Assembly: GCA_041287635.1 (NCBI GenBank)
Contig: JBGGNG010000047.1
Span: 1-64,000 of the forward strand
Length of the DNA stretch: 64,000 nt
Reading direction: 5' to 3'
Source of the DNA: JAOUEA01 sp041287635
Lineage (GTDB): Bacteria > Actinomycetota > UBA4738 > HRBIN12
Positions 16,753 through 25,346 of this stretch are shown here, one piece after another (the stretch's first letter is position 1; every line of letters begins with the position of its first letter). The translations under genes were made by a program, and so were the position numbers. Under the pieces are notes generated by a model, which did no database searches, was not told the origin of the DNA, and saw only the letters and a program-made list of their open reading frames with translations.

Positions 16753-17496
16753 ATGGCGATCAAGGGCAAGAGGAAGCCGAAGCAGCGATCAGCGCCACGC
16801 CCGCCGAGGCATGAGCCCGTGGCGCCGCCCACGCCGTTCCTGCACCGTCGATGGGTCCAGCTCACCGCCGGCTTCTTGGTGGGCGTCTTCGCGATGATCG
16901 TTCTCGTCTGGGTGACGAACAGCCTGCGCGCGGGCGACGCCGAAGCCGAGTCGGCGGCCGATGCGGCGAAACGGCGAGCCGCGGCCACCGCCTACCAGCA
17001 GGCGGTCCGAGGTGCGTTCGGGGAGGTCGGCGTCGTCGACCCAGGGATCGCTCCTACGATCTTCGTCGAGATGGACGCGGCGCTCGACGCGATGGCAGAA
17101 GGGAACCCGCCCGCTGATGCCGAGGCGACGATCGAGCAGGCCGCCGCCGATGCCTCGCAGGCGCGCAAGGAGCTCGCCGGGTTCGACGTCACGGGCACGA
17201 TCGCCGATCAGGGCTTCGACTCGATCGCCGCCGGATCGTTCACCGGATCCGCCGAGACCCTCATGCAGGTCCTCGATCGGTATCGGCAGGCCGCCGAAGT
17301 TGCCGCAGCGGCCGCAGTGGCCAGGGGTGCCGACTCGCAACGCCTCACCGACATCGCCGTCGACCTGCGGGACACCGCTCGCGAGCAGCTGACCCAGGGT
17401 TGGACCGAGTACCTCCAGGCCCTTAGGGCCGGCGGCGTGCCCGAGGCGCCGACCACGGGTGGCATCGTGCCCGAGCTCCCAGGCGGCGGGGGATAG
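16753..17496 (+). CDS. Membrane-anchored helical protein
   Basis: This 247-residue protein has a basic N-terminus (KGKRKPKQR), one transmembrane helix (about 36-57) and an alanine-rich, helical external domain (about 60-235) with a Pro/Gly tail. The position between tatC and helY matches a poorly characterised membrane gene in mycobacteria. It might be a chaperone or scaffold at the membrane, but no motif supports a function. It starts 16 bp after tatC, behind a GAGG-like ribosome site. Confidence 0.75.
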   Translation: MAIKGKRKPKQRSAPRPPRHEPVAPPTPFLHRRWVQLTAGFLVGVFAMIVLVWVTNSLRAGDAEAESAADAAKRRAAATAYQQAVRGAFGEVGVVDPGIAPTIFVEMDAALDAMAEGNPPADAEATIEQAAADASQARKELAGFDVTGTIADQGFDSIAAGSFTGSAETLMQVLDRYRQAAEVAAAAAVARGADSQRLTDIAVDLRDTAREQLTQGWTEYLQALRAGGVPEAPTTGGIVPELPGGGG

Positions 17497-17508
17497 GTCG
17501 GGAGCTCG

Positions 17509-18423
17509 ATGGGAGGTGCCGCCCCTGTCGTCGTGGTCGCGAACCCCACGGCGGGACATGGCAGGGCCGGGAAGCGCATCGGAGCGGTCGATGCGATCTT
17601 GCGCCAGCTCCGGGTCGAGCACGAGGTGCGCGTCACGGGATCGTCGACCGAGATGGAGTCCACCTGCCGCGACGCCGCGCTGCAGGGCGCCGAGATAGTC
17701 GCAGTGCTCGGCGGTGACGGCACCGTCTCCTGCGCCGCGAACGGCCTGCTCGGCACGGGCGCCGCGCTCGCGGTGCTCCCCGCCGGCACCGGCGACGACT
17801 TCGCCTCTGCCATCGGCGCCGGATCCTTCCCCTCGGCCGTGCGGTTGCTCGCCAACCCGAAGACGGCCGCGATCGACGTCGTCCGTGTGCGTGCGGGAGA
17901 CGCCGATCGTCGCTTCGTCAACGTCGCCGGAGCGGGTTTCGACTCCGAGGTGACCGAGACCGCGAACGCGATGACCGTGAACCTCGGGGGCACGGGCACG
18001 TACGTGGCGGCCCTGGTGCGGACGCTCTCGAGGTTCACGCCGGCCCGCTACGACCTGACGATCGACGGCGAGGCGCTCACCCTCGACGCGATGCTGGTCG
18101 TGATCGGCAGCGGGCTCTCGTACGGTGGGGGCATGAAGGTCTTGCCCGGCGCCTCGATCGTCGACGGGGTGATCGACGTCTGCATCGTCGAGGCCCTCTC
18201 CAAGGGCGCGTTCCTCCGCGCCTTCCCGAAGGTGTTCTCGGGTCGTCACGCGTCACATCCGAAGGTGCGTATGATGCGCGCAACGAGCGTGACGGTCGAG
18301 GCGAACCGGGGCATCCAGGTCTACGCCGACGGCGAACGGGTGGGTCCGCTGCCGGCGCGCTTCGAGGTAGAACCAGGAGCCCTGCCGGTCGTGGTCGGGC
18401 CCGACGCGAAAGGGATCCGATGA
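17509..18423 (+). CDS. Diacylglycerol/lipid kinase
   Basis: This 304-residue protein of the DAGK/YegS/LCB5 family has an N-terminal nucleotide-binding domain with VVVANPTAGHGRAGK and the catalytic loop LGGDGTVSCAANGL (about 66-80), then a C-terminal beta-sandwich (about 135-300) with the PAGTGDDFA motif linking them. It phosphorylates a lipid alcohol, most likely diacylglycerol for phosphatidate recycling. Its stop overlaps the next gene (ATGA). A divergent homologue lies 3.5 kb downstream. Confidence 0.88.
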   Translation: MGGAAPVVVVANPTAGHGRAGKRIGAVDAILRQLRVEHEVRVTGSSTEMESTCRDAALQGAEIVAVLGGDGTVSCAANGLLGTGAALAVLPAGTGDDFASAIGAGSFPSAVRLLANPKTAAIDVVRVRAGDADRRFVNVAGAGFDSEVTETANAMTVNLGGTGTYVAALVRTLSRFTPARYDLTIDGEALTLDAMLVVIGSGLSYGGGMKVLPGASIVDGVIDVCIVEALSKGAFLRAFPKVFSGRHASHPKVRMMRATSVTVEANRGIQVYADGERVGPLPARFEVEPGALPVVVGPDAKGIR

Positions 18424-19169
18424 CCGAGGTCGCCGATGGCGTGCTGTTGATCCATGCGTTCCCGCTGGATGCTCGCATGTGGGACGAGCAGGTCGAGGAC
18501 CTGCATTCTGCTGGGTGGCGCGTGGCCGCGCCGTCCCTCCCGGGATTCGGTGCCTCGCCGGCGGCGGGCTCGGTGATGACGATGGGAGCGGCTGCCGATC
18601 GATGCCTGCAGGCGCTCGATGCGGCCGGCATCGAACGCGCCGTCGTGTGTGGCCTGTCGATGGGCGGATACGTGGCGTTCGAGGTCTGGCGGATGGCGAG
18701 GCAGCGGGTCGCCGGGGTCGTGCTCGCCAACACCCGATCGGGGGCCGACACAGAGCAGGCGGCCGACGGTCGGCGTGCCATCGCCGCCCGACTCCGGGCC
18801 GAAGGCACCGGGTTCCTGGTCGAGGCGCCGCCGCCACTCCTGGCCGCCGCACCGGGGGAGGGACGCTGGCCATCCGTGCTCGCCACGATCGCCGACCAGC
18901 CGGCCGAGGCGATCGCGGCGGCGGCCGAGGGCATGGCCGAGCGACGCGACTCCACCCCCGACCTCGGCACGATCGACGTGCCGGCGCTCGTGCTCACATC
19001 CGACGCGGACACCCTGATCCCGCCCGAGGTCGCCCTCGAGATGGCCGACCACATCGAGGGCGCCGACGCTGTCACGCTCCCCGATGCCGGTCATCTGTCC
19101 AACCTGGAGGCTCCCGAAGCCTTCTCGGCCGCCCTCGGCTCCTTCCTGGGGCGGTTCACGCTCGCCTGA
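18420..19169 (+). CDS. Alpha/beta hydrolase
   Basis: This 249-residue alpha/beta hydrolase has an oxyanion strand (LLIHAFPLDARMWDEQ), the nucleophile GLSMGGY (Ser about 79), an acid in LTSDADTLIP and a histidine in DAGHLSN. It is coupled to the lipid kinase by ATGA, which hints at lipid or ester metabolism, but no substrate is evident. It has no signal peptide. Confidence 0.85.
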   Translation: MTEVADGVLLIHAFPLDARMWDEQVEDLHSAGWRVAAPSLPGFGASPAAGSVMTMGAAADRCLQALDAAGIERAVVCGLSMGGYVAFEVWRMARQRVAGVVLANTRSGADTEQAADGRRAIAARLRAEGTGFLVEAPPPLLAAAPGEGRWPSVLATIADQPAEAIAAAAEGMAERRDSTPDLGTIDVPALVLTSDADTLIPPEVALEMADHIEGADAVTLPDAGHLSNLEAPEAFSAALGSFLGRFTLA

Positions 19170-19198
19170 GCGTTCCGGGGTCGGCGCGGGGGCGCCCG

Positions 19199-19204
19199 TA
19201 GACT
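19199..19204 (+). promoter_or_regulatory. -10 box of helY, leaderless type
   Basis: TAGACT ends 7 nt before the helY GTG at 19212. No ribosome site is present. Confidence 0.45.
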
Positions 19205-19211
19205 GCGTGGT

Positions 19212-21866
19212 GTGACCACCCCCGCGGCGTTCGCCGCCCGATTCCCGTTCGTCCTGGACGAGTTCCAGATGCAGGCCGCAGAGGCGGTCGATGCCGGCAT
19301 GTCGGTGCTCGTGGCCGCGCCGACCGGCAGCGGCAAGACGGTCGTCGCCGAGTACGCGATCGAGCGCGCGCTCGCCCTCGGCGGCAAGGCGTTCTACACG
19401 ACCCCCCTCAAAGCGCTCTCGAACCAGAAGTTCGGCGATCTCGTCGCCAGGCACGGCGCCGGCGAGGTCGGCCTGCTCACCGGCGACAACACGATCAACT
19501 CTGAGGCGCCCGTGGTCGTCATGACCACGGAGGTCCTCCGCAACATGCTCTACGAGCGCTCCGACATGCTCGGCGGACTGGTGAGCGTGGTGATGGACGA
19601 GGTGCACTATCTGCAGGATCCGTACCGGGGCGCCGTCTGGGAGGAGGTGCTGATCCACCTGCCGCTCAGCGTCGGCGTCGTGTGCCTCTCGGCAACGATC
19701 TCCAACGCGGAGGAGTTCGGCGAGTGGATCGGCACGCTGCGCGGTGAGACGAAGGTGATCATCGAGGAACGGCGCCCCGTGCCGCTCGAGCATCACTACC
19801 TGATCGGCCACCGCCTGCATCCGATGCACGTGGAGCAGGACGGCGTGCCGATCCCGAACCCATACGTGATCTCGCTGGATCAGAACGAGCTGCGCACGAA
19901 GGTCTACTACCGGCGCAGCAGTGGATACCCGCAGCATGAACGCATCTCGCGGCCGCGCGAAGGGCATCGGCGCGTCTACGTCCCCAGGCGCTCCGAGGTC
20001 GTCGACGTCCTCGAGGAGCACGGCATGCTGCCCGCGATCTACTTCGTCTTCAGTCGCGCGGGATGCGATCGCAGCGTGCGCTGGATCCGTGAGGCCGGCA
20101 TCTCCCTCACGAGCCGGGCCGAGGCGGACCACATCCGGGAACGAGCGGAGACGCGTGCGGCATGGATCGACGAGGAGGACCTCGTCACCCTGGGCTTCTA
20201 CGACTTCCTCGATGGCCTCACGGCGGGCGTCGCCGCCCATCACGCGGGCATGCTCCCGGTGTTCAAGGAGACGGTGGAGGAGCTGTTCGAGGCGGGGCTC
20301 GTGAAGGTCGTCTTCGCGACGGAGACCCTCTCGCTCGGCATCAACATGCCGGCCAAGAGGGTCGTGATCGAGGACCTCTGGAAGTTCCAGGGCGAACGGC
20401 ACGAGCTGCTCACCCCCGGTGAGTACACGCAGCTCACGGGGCGCGCGGGCCGGCGAGGCATCGACGAGGTCGGCCACGCGGTGGTGCTGTACCAGAAGCA
20501 GGTCGACTTCGAGCGCGTGGCGACCCTGGCCCAGCGGCGCACCTACGACCTGGTCTCCTCGTTCCGCCCCTCGTACAACATGGCGGTCAACCTGGCCCGC
20601 AACTACACGGAGGAACAGGCGCATCACCTGCTCAACAGCTCGTTCGGGCAGTTCCTGGCCGACCGCAAGGTCGTGGGGCTCGAGCGGGAACGTCAACGCG
20701 ACGCCGAGGCGATCGAGGGGTATCGGGCCAACATGCGATGCCACCTCGGCGACTTCGACGAGTACTGGTCCTGGCTGTCGAGGGCCCGTCGTCTTCGGGA
20801 GGACGATCGGAAGGGACACGAGAAGGCTCGAGCCGAGGCGGTCCGCGAGGCGGTCAACAAGCTGAAGCCGGGCGAGGTGATCTCAGTGCCGAACAGCAAG
20901 AGGGGCGGTCTCGGCGTGATCGTGAGCTCCCGCGAGGGCAAGCCGACCGTCCTCACGCAGGACCGGCGCTTCTTCCGGCTGGCCGCCCGTGACTTCCCGG
21001 ATCCGCCGGTCGTGTTGACCCGTATCCCCATGCCTCGATCGGGGAGTGCCCGCAGTAGCCGATATCGACGCGACGTCGCGGCCACGCTCGTCTCGCTCCA
21101 TCTCCGGTCGCCGAAACCCCCGAAGCATCGCGCGGACCCGAAGGTGGAGAGGGAGGCCGCGAAGCTCGAGGAGCGCGCGGCTGCGCACCCCTGTCATCGG
21201 TGCCCCGAGCGGGCGAAGCACGAACGATGGGCGAGAAGGGTGGACGAGCGGGAGGCCTCGCTCTCGGGCATCGAGCGGCGCATACGCGTGCGCACCGAAA
21301 CGCTGGCACGGCAGTTCGACCGGGTGCTCTCCGTGCTGCGGGAACTCGGGTACGTCGACGGATGGTCCGTCACCGACCGGGGGCGGAGCCTCTCGCGCAT
21401 CTACGGTGAGGGCGACATCCTGGTGGCCGAGGCGCTGGCTCGCGGCATCTTCGAGGGCCTCCAACCGGCGGAGGTGGCGGCCCTCATCTCCTCGGTCGTC
21501 TACGAGGGGCGCGAGCGCGTGCCGCTCTCGGGCGACATGCCGACCCCGGCGACGAAGGAACGCTACGAGCTGCTGCAGCGAACCTGGCGGAGGATCCGCC
21601 GAGCGGAGGACGACCACCAGGTCCAGCTCTGTCGCGAGCTCGAGGCCGGGTTCGCGACACCGATCTTCCACTGGGCGAGCGGGCGGCCGCTCGAGGAGGT
21701 GCTCGGCGAGACCGAGATGGCCCCCGGCGACTTCGTGCGCAACTGCAAGCAACTCCTCGATCTGCTCCGTCAGGTCGAGGACGTCGCGAAGCCCGAGGTG
21801 GCGGCGCTCTTCGCCACCGCGCGGTCGTCGGTCATCCGCGGCGTCGTCGCGTACACCGGGGTCTAG
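19212..21866 (+). CDS. helY: Ski2/Mtr4-like RNA helicase HelY
   Basis: This 884-residue superfamily 2 helicase has Walker A APTGSGKT (about 36-43), DEVH box (MDEVHYL), SAT motif (LSATISN) and motif VI QLTGRAGRRG. A large C-terminal region includes a four-cysteine/histidine knuckle CHRCPE and a DSHCT-like domain. Related enzymes unwind structured RNA for decay. The downstream position after the Tat genes is the mycobacterial order. Length is typical. Confidence 0.93.
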   Translation: MTTPAAFAARFPFVLDEFQMQAAEAVDAGMSVLVAAPTGSGKTVVAEYAIERALALGGKAFYTTPLKALSNQKFGDLVARHGAGEVGLLTGDNTINSEAPVVVMTTEVLRNMLYERSDMLGGLVSVVMDEVHYLQDPYRGAVWEEVLIHLPLSVGVVCLSATISNAEEFGEWIGTLRGETKVIIEERRPVPLEHHYLIGHRLHPMHVEQDGVPIPNPYVISLDQNELRTKVYYRRSSGYPQHERISRPREGHRRVYVPRRSEVVDVLEEHGMLPAIYFVFSRAGCDRSVRWIREAGISLTSRAEADHIRERAETRAAWIDEEDLVTLGFYDFLDGLTAGVAAHHAGMLPVFKETVEELFEAGLVKVVFATETLSLGINMPAKRVVIEDLWKFQGERHELLTPGEYTQLTGRAGRRGIDEVGHAVVLYQKQVDFERVATLAQRRTYDLVSSFRPSYNMAVNLARNYTEEQAHHLLNSSFGQFLADRKVVGLERERQRDAEAIEGYRANMRCHLGDFDEYWSWLSRARRLREDDRKGHEKARAEAVREAVNKLKPGEVISVPNSKRGGLGVIVSSREGKPTVLTQDRRFFRLAARDFPDPPVVLTRIPMPRSGSARSSRYRRDVAATLVSLHLRSPKPPKHRADPKVEREAAKLEERAAAHPCHRCPERAKHERWARRVDEREASLSGIERRIRVRTETLARQFDRVLSVLRELGYVDGWSVTDRGRSLSRIYGEGDILVAEALARGIFEGLQPAEVAALISSVVYEGRERVPLSGDMPTPATKERYELLQRTWRRIRRAEDDHQVQLCRELEAGFATPIFHWASGRPLEEVLGETEMAPGDFVRNCKQLLDLLRQVEDVAKPEVAALFATARSSVIRGVVAYTGV

Positions 21867-21867
21867 C

Positions 21868-21873
21868 TACGAT
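21868..21873 (+). promoter_or_regulatory. -10 box before the second lipid-kinase homologue
   Basis: TACGAT ends 9 nt before the ATG at 21883 and overlaps the few bases after the helY stop. This is consistent with a leaderless or near-leaderless transcript. Confidence 0.35.
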
Positions 21874-21882
21874 GCGGCAGCG

Positions 21883-22812
21883 ATGACCAGCCCCTTCGGA
21901 ACCCTCGCCGTGATCGCCCAGCCGGCTGCCGGAGACGGCCGGGTGGGGGAGCGTCTCCCCGCGCTTCGGCGCGCGTTGGCGGCACACGACCTCGAGTACG
22001 AGCTGAGCATCGCGGATGCCAGAGGCGAGGGGACGCAGCTTGCGTCGTCGGCGCTCGACCAGGGGTTCCGCTACGTCGTGGCGGTCGGTGATGACGCGAC
22101 CGTGCAGGACGTGGTGAACGGACTCTTCCGCGATGGGGCGCCGATCGTCGCGGAGCCCGTGCTCGGTGTCGTCGCGGCCGAGGCGAACAACGACCTGTTG
22201 CGGAGCTTCGGGCTGCCCGACGACGTCGATGGAGGGGTGCGCCACCTGATGGGCGAGGTCACATACCCGTTCGATCTCATGCGGATCACGTGCACGAGGC
22301 CCGACGGTGAACGGGTGACGCGGTACGCGCACAACCTCGCGCAGGTGGGACTCGGCGCCGATGTCGAGCTCGCCCGTCGGCGCCTTCCAGCTCGGCTCGG
22401 TGACCGGCGACGGCGGTTCCTCGGCTTCTGGCGTGGCTACGTGGGCACGAGACGCCGTGTCGTCCGCGTGGGCTACGACACGAAGACGTGGGAGGGCGAG
22501 ACGTTCCACGTCGTGATCGGCAACGGGCAGTTCACGTCGGGGATGCGTCTGTCACCGCGCTCGTACCCAGGCGACGGCGTGCTCGACGCGCTCGTCTTCA
22601 CGGGCCAGAAGTCCGATGCCTACACGATGATGCCGCGCATCATGCGCCACGGCGGCCACGTGCCCGATGACGCGATCAAGGAGCTTCGGGCCAAGATCCG
22701 CTTCTCCGTCGAGGCCGATCGCCCGCTCGCCGTGGTCGCCGACGGCGAGCCCTTCGGCACGACGCCGGCGACCTTCCAGGTCGTTGCCAAGCAGATCCTG
22801 TTGAAGCTCTAG
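21883..22812 (+). CDS. Degenerate diacylglycerol-kinase-like protein
   Basis: This 309-residue protein follows the lipid-kinase layout, with an N-terminal domain opening LAVIAQPAAGDGRVGERLP and a C-terminal sandwich with VIGNGQFTSGM and the late ADGEPFG segment. The catalytic loop reads VGDDATVQDVVNG (about 67-79) where active kinases have GGDGTxxEvvNG: the first and third glycines are gone. The next motif, normally PxGTxNDfA, reads VVAAEANNDLLRSFG, also altered. It is probably not an active kinase with the usual phosphate loop; it may bind lipid or act as a regulatory partner. Confidence 0.8.
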   Translation: MTSPFGTLAVIAQPAAGDGRVGERLPALRRALAAHDLEYELSIADARGEGTQLASSALDQGFRYVVAVGDDATVQDVVNGLFRDGAPIVAEPVLGVVAAEANNDLLRSFGLPDDVDGGVRHLMGEVTYPFDLMRITCTRPDGERVTRYAHNLAQVGLGADVELARRRLPARLGDRRRRFLGFWRGYVGTRRRVVRVGYDTKTWEGETFHVVIGNGQFTSGMRLSPRSYPGDGVLDALVFTGQKSDAYTMMPRIMRHGGHVPDDAIKELRAKIRFSVEADRPLAVVADGEPFGTTPATFQVVAKQILLKL

Positions 22813-22822
22813 AGGAGGCCTC

Positions 22823-23920
22823 ATGAACGCTCGCCTCGACGACCGCATGCGCCGCGCCGCCGACGAGGCGGCGGCCCAGGGTTTCGATGCCCTCGTGGTC
22901 GCTCCCTCGCCCGACTTGGCATACCTCACGGGATACGACCCGATGCCGCTCGAACGGCCTACCCTGCTCGTGCTGCGGAGCGGGGAAGCCCCTGCCATGC
23001 TCGTGCCGGAGCTCGAACGCCCGCTCGCCGCCGGCTGTCCGAGCAGTGGGTCGATCGAGCTGGTCGGGTGGACCGACGGGGTCGATCCCTACTCCGAAGC
23101 CGCGAGGCTCCTGCCGTCCGAGGGCCGCGTCGCCGTCGGGGACCGGCTCTGGGCGAGCCACGTGCTCGGCCTTCAAGGCGCCGTGCCGGCGATCTCGCTC
23201 GAGCCCGCATCGCCCGTGATCGGCCGCCTCCGCGCGGTGAAGGACGAGAACGAGCTCGCGGCTCTGCGCAGGGCTGCCCGGGGCGCCGACGAGACGTTCC
23301 GGACCATCTGCACGATGGGCTTCGTGGGCCGCCACGAGGAGGAGATCGCGGCCGACCTCGCGGATCTCTTGGTGCACCACGGACATGCGCGGGCGGACTT
23401 CACGATCGTGGCGAGTGGCTCGAACTCCGCATCACCGCACCACGAGCCCGGGGGACGCACGATCATGCCACGCGACGCCGTCGTGATGGACTTCGGCGGC
23501 GAGCTCGGGGGCTACTACAGCGACACGACGAGGACGGTCGTCGTGGGCGAACCGCCTCCCGGGTTCGAACGGGTCTACGACGCCGTGCGCGAGGCGCAGG
23601 TGACCGCCTGTGAGGCGGTCGCTCCCGGCGTCGCCGCCCAGCAGGTCGACCGCGTCGCCCGAGGCATCATCGAGGATGCCGGCCTCGGAGAGCGCTTCAT
23701 CCATCGCACCGGCCACGGCATCGGCCTCGAGGTGCACGAGCCTCCGTACATCGTCGAGGGCAACGAGTGGGTCCTCGCGCCCGGGACGACGTTCTCCATC
23801 GAACCCGGGGCCTACCTCGAAGGGGCCTTCGGGGTGCGGATCGAAGACATCGTGGCCGTCACCGCCGAGGGAGTGGAGCGGCTGAACCGATCGACGCGCG
23901 AGCTGCAGGTCGTGGAGTAG
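22823..23920 (+). CDS. M24 metallopeptidase (Xaa-Pro dipeptidase/aminopeptidase type)
   Basis: This 365-residue protein has an N-terminal creatinase-like domain (about 1-130) and a pita-bread metallopeptidase domain. Metal ligands are visible: the aspartates of VMDFGGELGGYYSDTTRT, the histidine in RTGHGIGLEVHE, and glutamates in FSIEPGAYL and VRIEDIVAV. It releases residues next to proline; a similar gene lies in the same place in mycobacteria. The start is firm because GAGGAGG lies upstream. It converges on cysS with a 4-bp gap. Confidence 0.92.
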   Translation: MNARLDDRMRRAADEAAAQGFDALVVAPSPDLAYLTGYDPMPLERPTLLVLRSGEAPAMLVPELERPLAAGCPSSGSIELVGWTDGVDPYSEAARLLPSEGRVAVGDRLWASHVLGLQGAVPAISLEPASPVIGRLRAVKDENELAALRRAARGADETFRTICTMGFVGRHEEEIAADLADLLVHHGHARADFTIVASGSNSASPHHEPGGRTIMPRDAVVMDFGGELGGYYSDTTRTVVVGEPPPGFERVYDAVREAQVTACEAVAPGVAAQQVDRVARGIIEDAGLGERFIHRTGHGIGLEVHEPPYIVEGNEWVLAPGTTFSIEPGAYLEGAFGVRIEDIVAVTAEGVERLNRSTRELQVVE

Positions 23921-23924
23921 ACCC

Positions 23925-25316
23925 TCAGTCGCGGGGTCGGACCTTGGTGCCGTCGGGTGTGTCCATGACCTCGAGGCCCATCGCGGCCAGTTCATCGCGG
24001 AGTCGATCGCTCTCGACGTAGTCCTTCCCGGCGCGGGCCGCATCGCGCCGGGCCATCATCGAGGACATCTCGCCGGTCGGCGCCCATCCGCTCCTGGCTT
24101 CCCGCTCGAGATCGAGTCCGAGCACGGCGTCCCACGAGGCCAGGAGCGCGTACCGCTCTCCGGAGGCAACGGCATCGTCGGCCACGACCGCACTCACGAC
24201 GACGACGGCTGCGGGCATGTCGAGGTCGGCGGCGATCGCCGCTCGGAACCGGGCGTCGTAGCCCTTCGCGTGCTCCCCGAGCTCCGGCGCGGCTGGCGCC
24301 CACTCGGCCATCCGTCGGCGGAGCTGCTTCACTTTCGCGTCGGCCGCGGCCATCGATCCCCACGTGAAGTCCATCTCGGAGCGGTAGCGCGTCTGGAACG
24401 TGAGCCAGCGGAACGCGAGCGGATCGAGACCGCGATCGACGAGCTCCGGGACCCGGATCGTGTTCCCCGTGGACTTCGAGATCTTCTGCCCCGATTGTCG
24501 TAGGTGTCCCCCGTGCACCCAGATCGAGACGACCTGGTGGCCGACCGCGCCCTCACTCTGCGCGATCTCGTCCTCGTGGTGAGGGAACCGCAGATCACTG
24601 CCGCCGGTGTGGATATCGAACCGATCGCCCAGGTACTTCATCGACATCGCCGAGCACTCGATGTGCCAGCCGGGGAACCCCACGCCCCACGGCGAGTCCC
24701 ACTTCATGAGCCGGCCGGGACCGGCAGCCTTCCACAGGGCGAAGTCTGCCGGATGCCGCTTGGCCTGATCGGTCTCGAGGTCTCGATGGCCTTCGCGGAG
24801 GTTGTCGAGGGTGTTCCCGCTCAGCTTCCCGTAGACGGGGAACGACGACACGTCGAAGTACACGCTGCCGGACTCTGCCACGTACGCGTGTCCCCGGTCG
24901 ATCAGGGTCTGGCTGAGCTCGATCATCTCGGGGATGTGCTCGGTTGCCTTCGGGTACTCGTCGGCGGGCCGGATGCCGACCGCGGCGGCGTCATCGAACA
25001 CGGCCCGGGCATACTTCTCGGCGATTGAGAGCGCCGACATGCCCTCGTCCTCGACGGCGAGCGCCATCTTGTCGACGGCATCCGGAGAGGTCTCGTCGGT
25101 CATGTGTCCGACGTCGGTGATGTTCATGATCTGCGTCACCCGGTAGCCCTCCAATTCCAGGGCACGCCGGATCAGGTCGCCCAGCATGAACGTGCGCAGG
25201 TTCCCGAGGTGTGCGAATCGGTAGACCGTGGGTCCACACGTGTAGATCGTCACGTGCCCTGCGGTCACGGGACGGACCTCGTCGAGCTCGCGCGTCAGCG
25301 AGTTGTACAGGCGCAT
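23925..25316 (-). CDS. cysS: Cysteinyl-tRNA synthetase CysS
   Basis: This 463-residue class I synthetase has a zinc site beginning with Cys27 (YTCGPTVY), the HIGH equivalent FAHLGNLR, GWHIECSAM and HHEDE for the remaining zinc ligands, and KISKSTGN for KMSKS. A C-terminal DALR-like domain follows. The usual insertion residues KAAGPGRLMKWDSPWG identify CysS and not the mycothiol ligase MshC, where I would expect a shorter protein and different C-terminus. It is preceded by a -10-like box 7 nt from the ATG. Confidence 0.93.
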   Translation of the reverse strand: MRLYNSLTRELDEVRPVTAGHVTIYTCGPTVYRFAHLGNLRTFMLGDLIRRALELEGYRVTQIMNITDVGHMTDETSPDAVDKMALAVEDEGMSALSIAEKYARAVFDDAAAVGIRPADEYPKATEHIPEMIELSQTLIDRGHAYVAESGSVYFDVSSFPVYGKLSGNTLDNLREGHRDLETDQAKRHPADFALWKAAGPGRLMKWDSPWGVGFPGWHIECSAMSMKYLGDRFDIHTGGSDLRFPHHEDEIAQSEGAVGHQVVSIWVHGGHLRQSGQKISKSTGNTIRVPELVDRGLDPLAFRWLTFQTRYRSEMDFTWGSMAAADAKVKQLRRRMAEWAPAAPELGEHAKGYDARFRAAIAADLDMPAAVVVVSAVVADDAVASGERYALLASWDAVLGLDLEREARSGWAPTGEMSSMMARRDAARAGKDYVESDRLRDELAAMGLEVMDTPDGTKVRPRD

Positions 25317-25323
25317 AGCGCTG

Positions 25324-25329
25324 AGCTTA
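25324..25329 (-). promoter_or_regulatory. -10 box of cysS, leaderless type
   Basis: On the minus strand TAAGCT ends 7 nt before the cysS ATG (25316). No ribosome site is visible. Confidence 0.45.
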
Positions 25330-25346
25330 CCGTCGGCCGGTCGGTG

